Shown: positions 63,601 to 64,000 of the stretch, in pieces
Position numbering within the stretch: position 1 is the stretch's first letter
Layout: the number at the start of each line of letters is the position of its first letter
NCBI GenBank assembly: GCA_030268105.1
Contig: BSDZ01000079.1
Span: 4,541,001-4,605,000, forward strand
Length of the DNA stretch: 64,000 nucleotides
Direction: 5' to 3'
From: Volvox africanus
Lineage: Eukaryota; Chlorophyta; Chlorophyceae; Chlamydomonadales; Volvocaceae
Position numbers and translations under genes: made by a program
The notes under the pieces: generated by a model
What the model saw: only the letters and a program-made list of their open reading frames with translations
Told to the model about the DNA's origin: nothing
Databases searched by the model: none

Positions 63601-64000
63601 TCAACAGCCTGCGGGTGTGCGGGGGCTCCACCCTGGAGCTCACTCTGGCGCAATTCTGGAGCAGCCCGGGGTTTTCACAGCTCCAGGAGGTGAGTGCGGC
63701 TGCACGTGTGTGTGTATGTGTGTGTGCATGTGTATGTAATCTGGACCGCCGCCCCTCCGCGCCTCCTTACTACGACACACACGCCCCCTCATACACACAC
63801 GCCCCCCCTCGCTATTCAGGTTGAGCTTTCCTTCTACGGGGTCGAACTTTCCTCAGACGGCAGCTCGGGGCAGCGACCGGGAACGGACCTGGCGCTGGAC
63901 GGGGCAGAGCTGGCCAAGAAAGTCCTGGTGCGAGATGCTCCGCATGGGGGTTGGGGAGGGAAGGAGGGAAGAGGGAAAGACGAATGTTGGGGAGGGAAGG
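54643..64000 (+). CDS. TPP2: Tripeptidyl-peptidase II (subtilase family), 3' end beyond window
   Basis: Giant serine exopeptidase that removes tripeptides downstream of the proteasome. Exons: 54643-54891, 55094-55157, 55330-55370, 55731-55866, 56315-56453, 56771-56861, 57048-57075, 57688-57844, 58143-58294, 58753-58851, 59026-59083, 59751-59851, 60216-60418, 60786-60983, 61125-61475, 61771-61887, 62046-62171, 62600-62724, 62855-62999, 63573-63689, 63820-63927; every join keeps phase (935 residues so far). The catalytic set is complete: Asp99 (FDTGVDPG), His329 (HGTHVAG), oxyanion Asn427 (SAGNAGP), Ser515 ([12 protein letters not shown]). The long Asp-His insert typical of TPP2 is present. Exon 15 adds a Thr/Pro/Ser-rich insert not expected in animal or plant forms. 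The Arg/Ala-rich N-terminus ([20 protein letters not shown]) looks like an organelle targeting peptide. An in-frame upstream ATG at 54490 is less likely. Confidence 0.95.
59608..59735. repeat. (ACACATATATAT)n repeat in TPP2 intron 11
   Basis: Alternating CA/TA minisatellite just upstream of the acceptor for the exon carrying the oxyanion Asn. Confidence 0.9.
62380..62578. repeat. (GATATT)n hexamer followed by (GAT)n, TPP2 intron 17
   Basis: About 30 perfect GATATT copies followed by about six GAT triplets, ending 21 bases before the exon 18 acceptor at 62599. Confidence 0.97.
63265..63552. repeat. (CCCCCTT)n pyrimidine array in TPP2 intron 19
   Basis: About 40 heptamer copies of CCCCTTC/CCCCTCC, purely C+T on the plus strand, ending ~20 bases before the acceptor at 63572. 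It may act as an oversized polypyrimidine tract. Confidence 0.95.

Overview
This is nuclear DNA of a green alga, most likely a volvocine (Volvox/Gonium/Chlamydomonas-like; the species cannot be fixed from this window). The signs are very intron-rich genes with GT-AG borders, GC-rich coding sequence with Ala/Gly/Ser/Pro-rich linkers, introns full of CA, TA and pyrimidine microsatellites, a TGTAA polyadenylation signal, a plastid-lumen immunophilin and an oversized receptor-type kinase. Gene models were built by hand: each exon join was kept only if splice sites and reading phase agreed.

Layout. (1) <1-14418, minus: a receptor-like protein kinase of at least 3,090 residues, with signal peptide, ectodomain, one membrane span, long linker, kinase and a tail that runs off the left edge. 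(2) 16027-17849, minus: a 197-residue FKBP-type prolyl isomerase with plastid transit peptide and twin-Arg lumen signal. (3) 21485-31845, plus: a 12-exon, 1,654-residue membrane protein ending in a DUF900-type alpha/beta hydrolase. (4) 31297-43800: a repeat complex. A near-perfect inverted duplication (arms 31468-32646 and 34025-35203) copies the last exon of the hydrolase gene. The right arm ends in a GGGACA hexamer satellite, and a young Ty3/gypsy chromodomain retrotransposon (35586-42451, minus) sits inside that satellite. (5) 44640-47395: remains of an RHS/Crinkler-like P-loop NTPase gene, split by a CACTA-type DNA element with subterminal repeats (44902-46665). (6) 49158-53406, minus: an 851-residue probable nuclear protein with a SAND-like motif. 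(7) 54643->63927, plus: tripeptidyl-peptidase II (TPP2), 21 exons in the window, running off the right edge.

The host genes look like unrelated housekeeping and signalling loci: surface signalling, lumenal protein folding, a membrane hydrolase, a nuclear regulator and cytosolic or organellar peptide turnover. Two pairs are divergent: FKBP/hydrolase across 3.6 kb, and SAND-like/TPP2 across 1.2 kb. The most unusual part is 31-47 kb, where inverted duplication, satellite growth, retrotransposition and DNA transposition are layered and can be ordered in time from the sequence.
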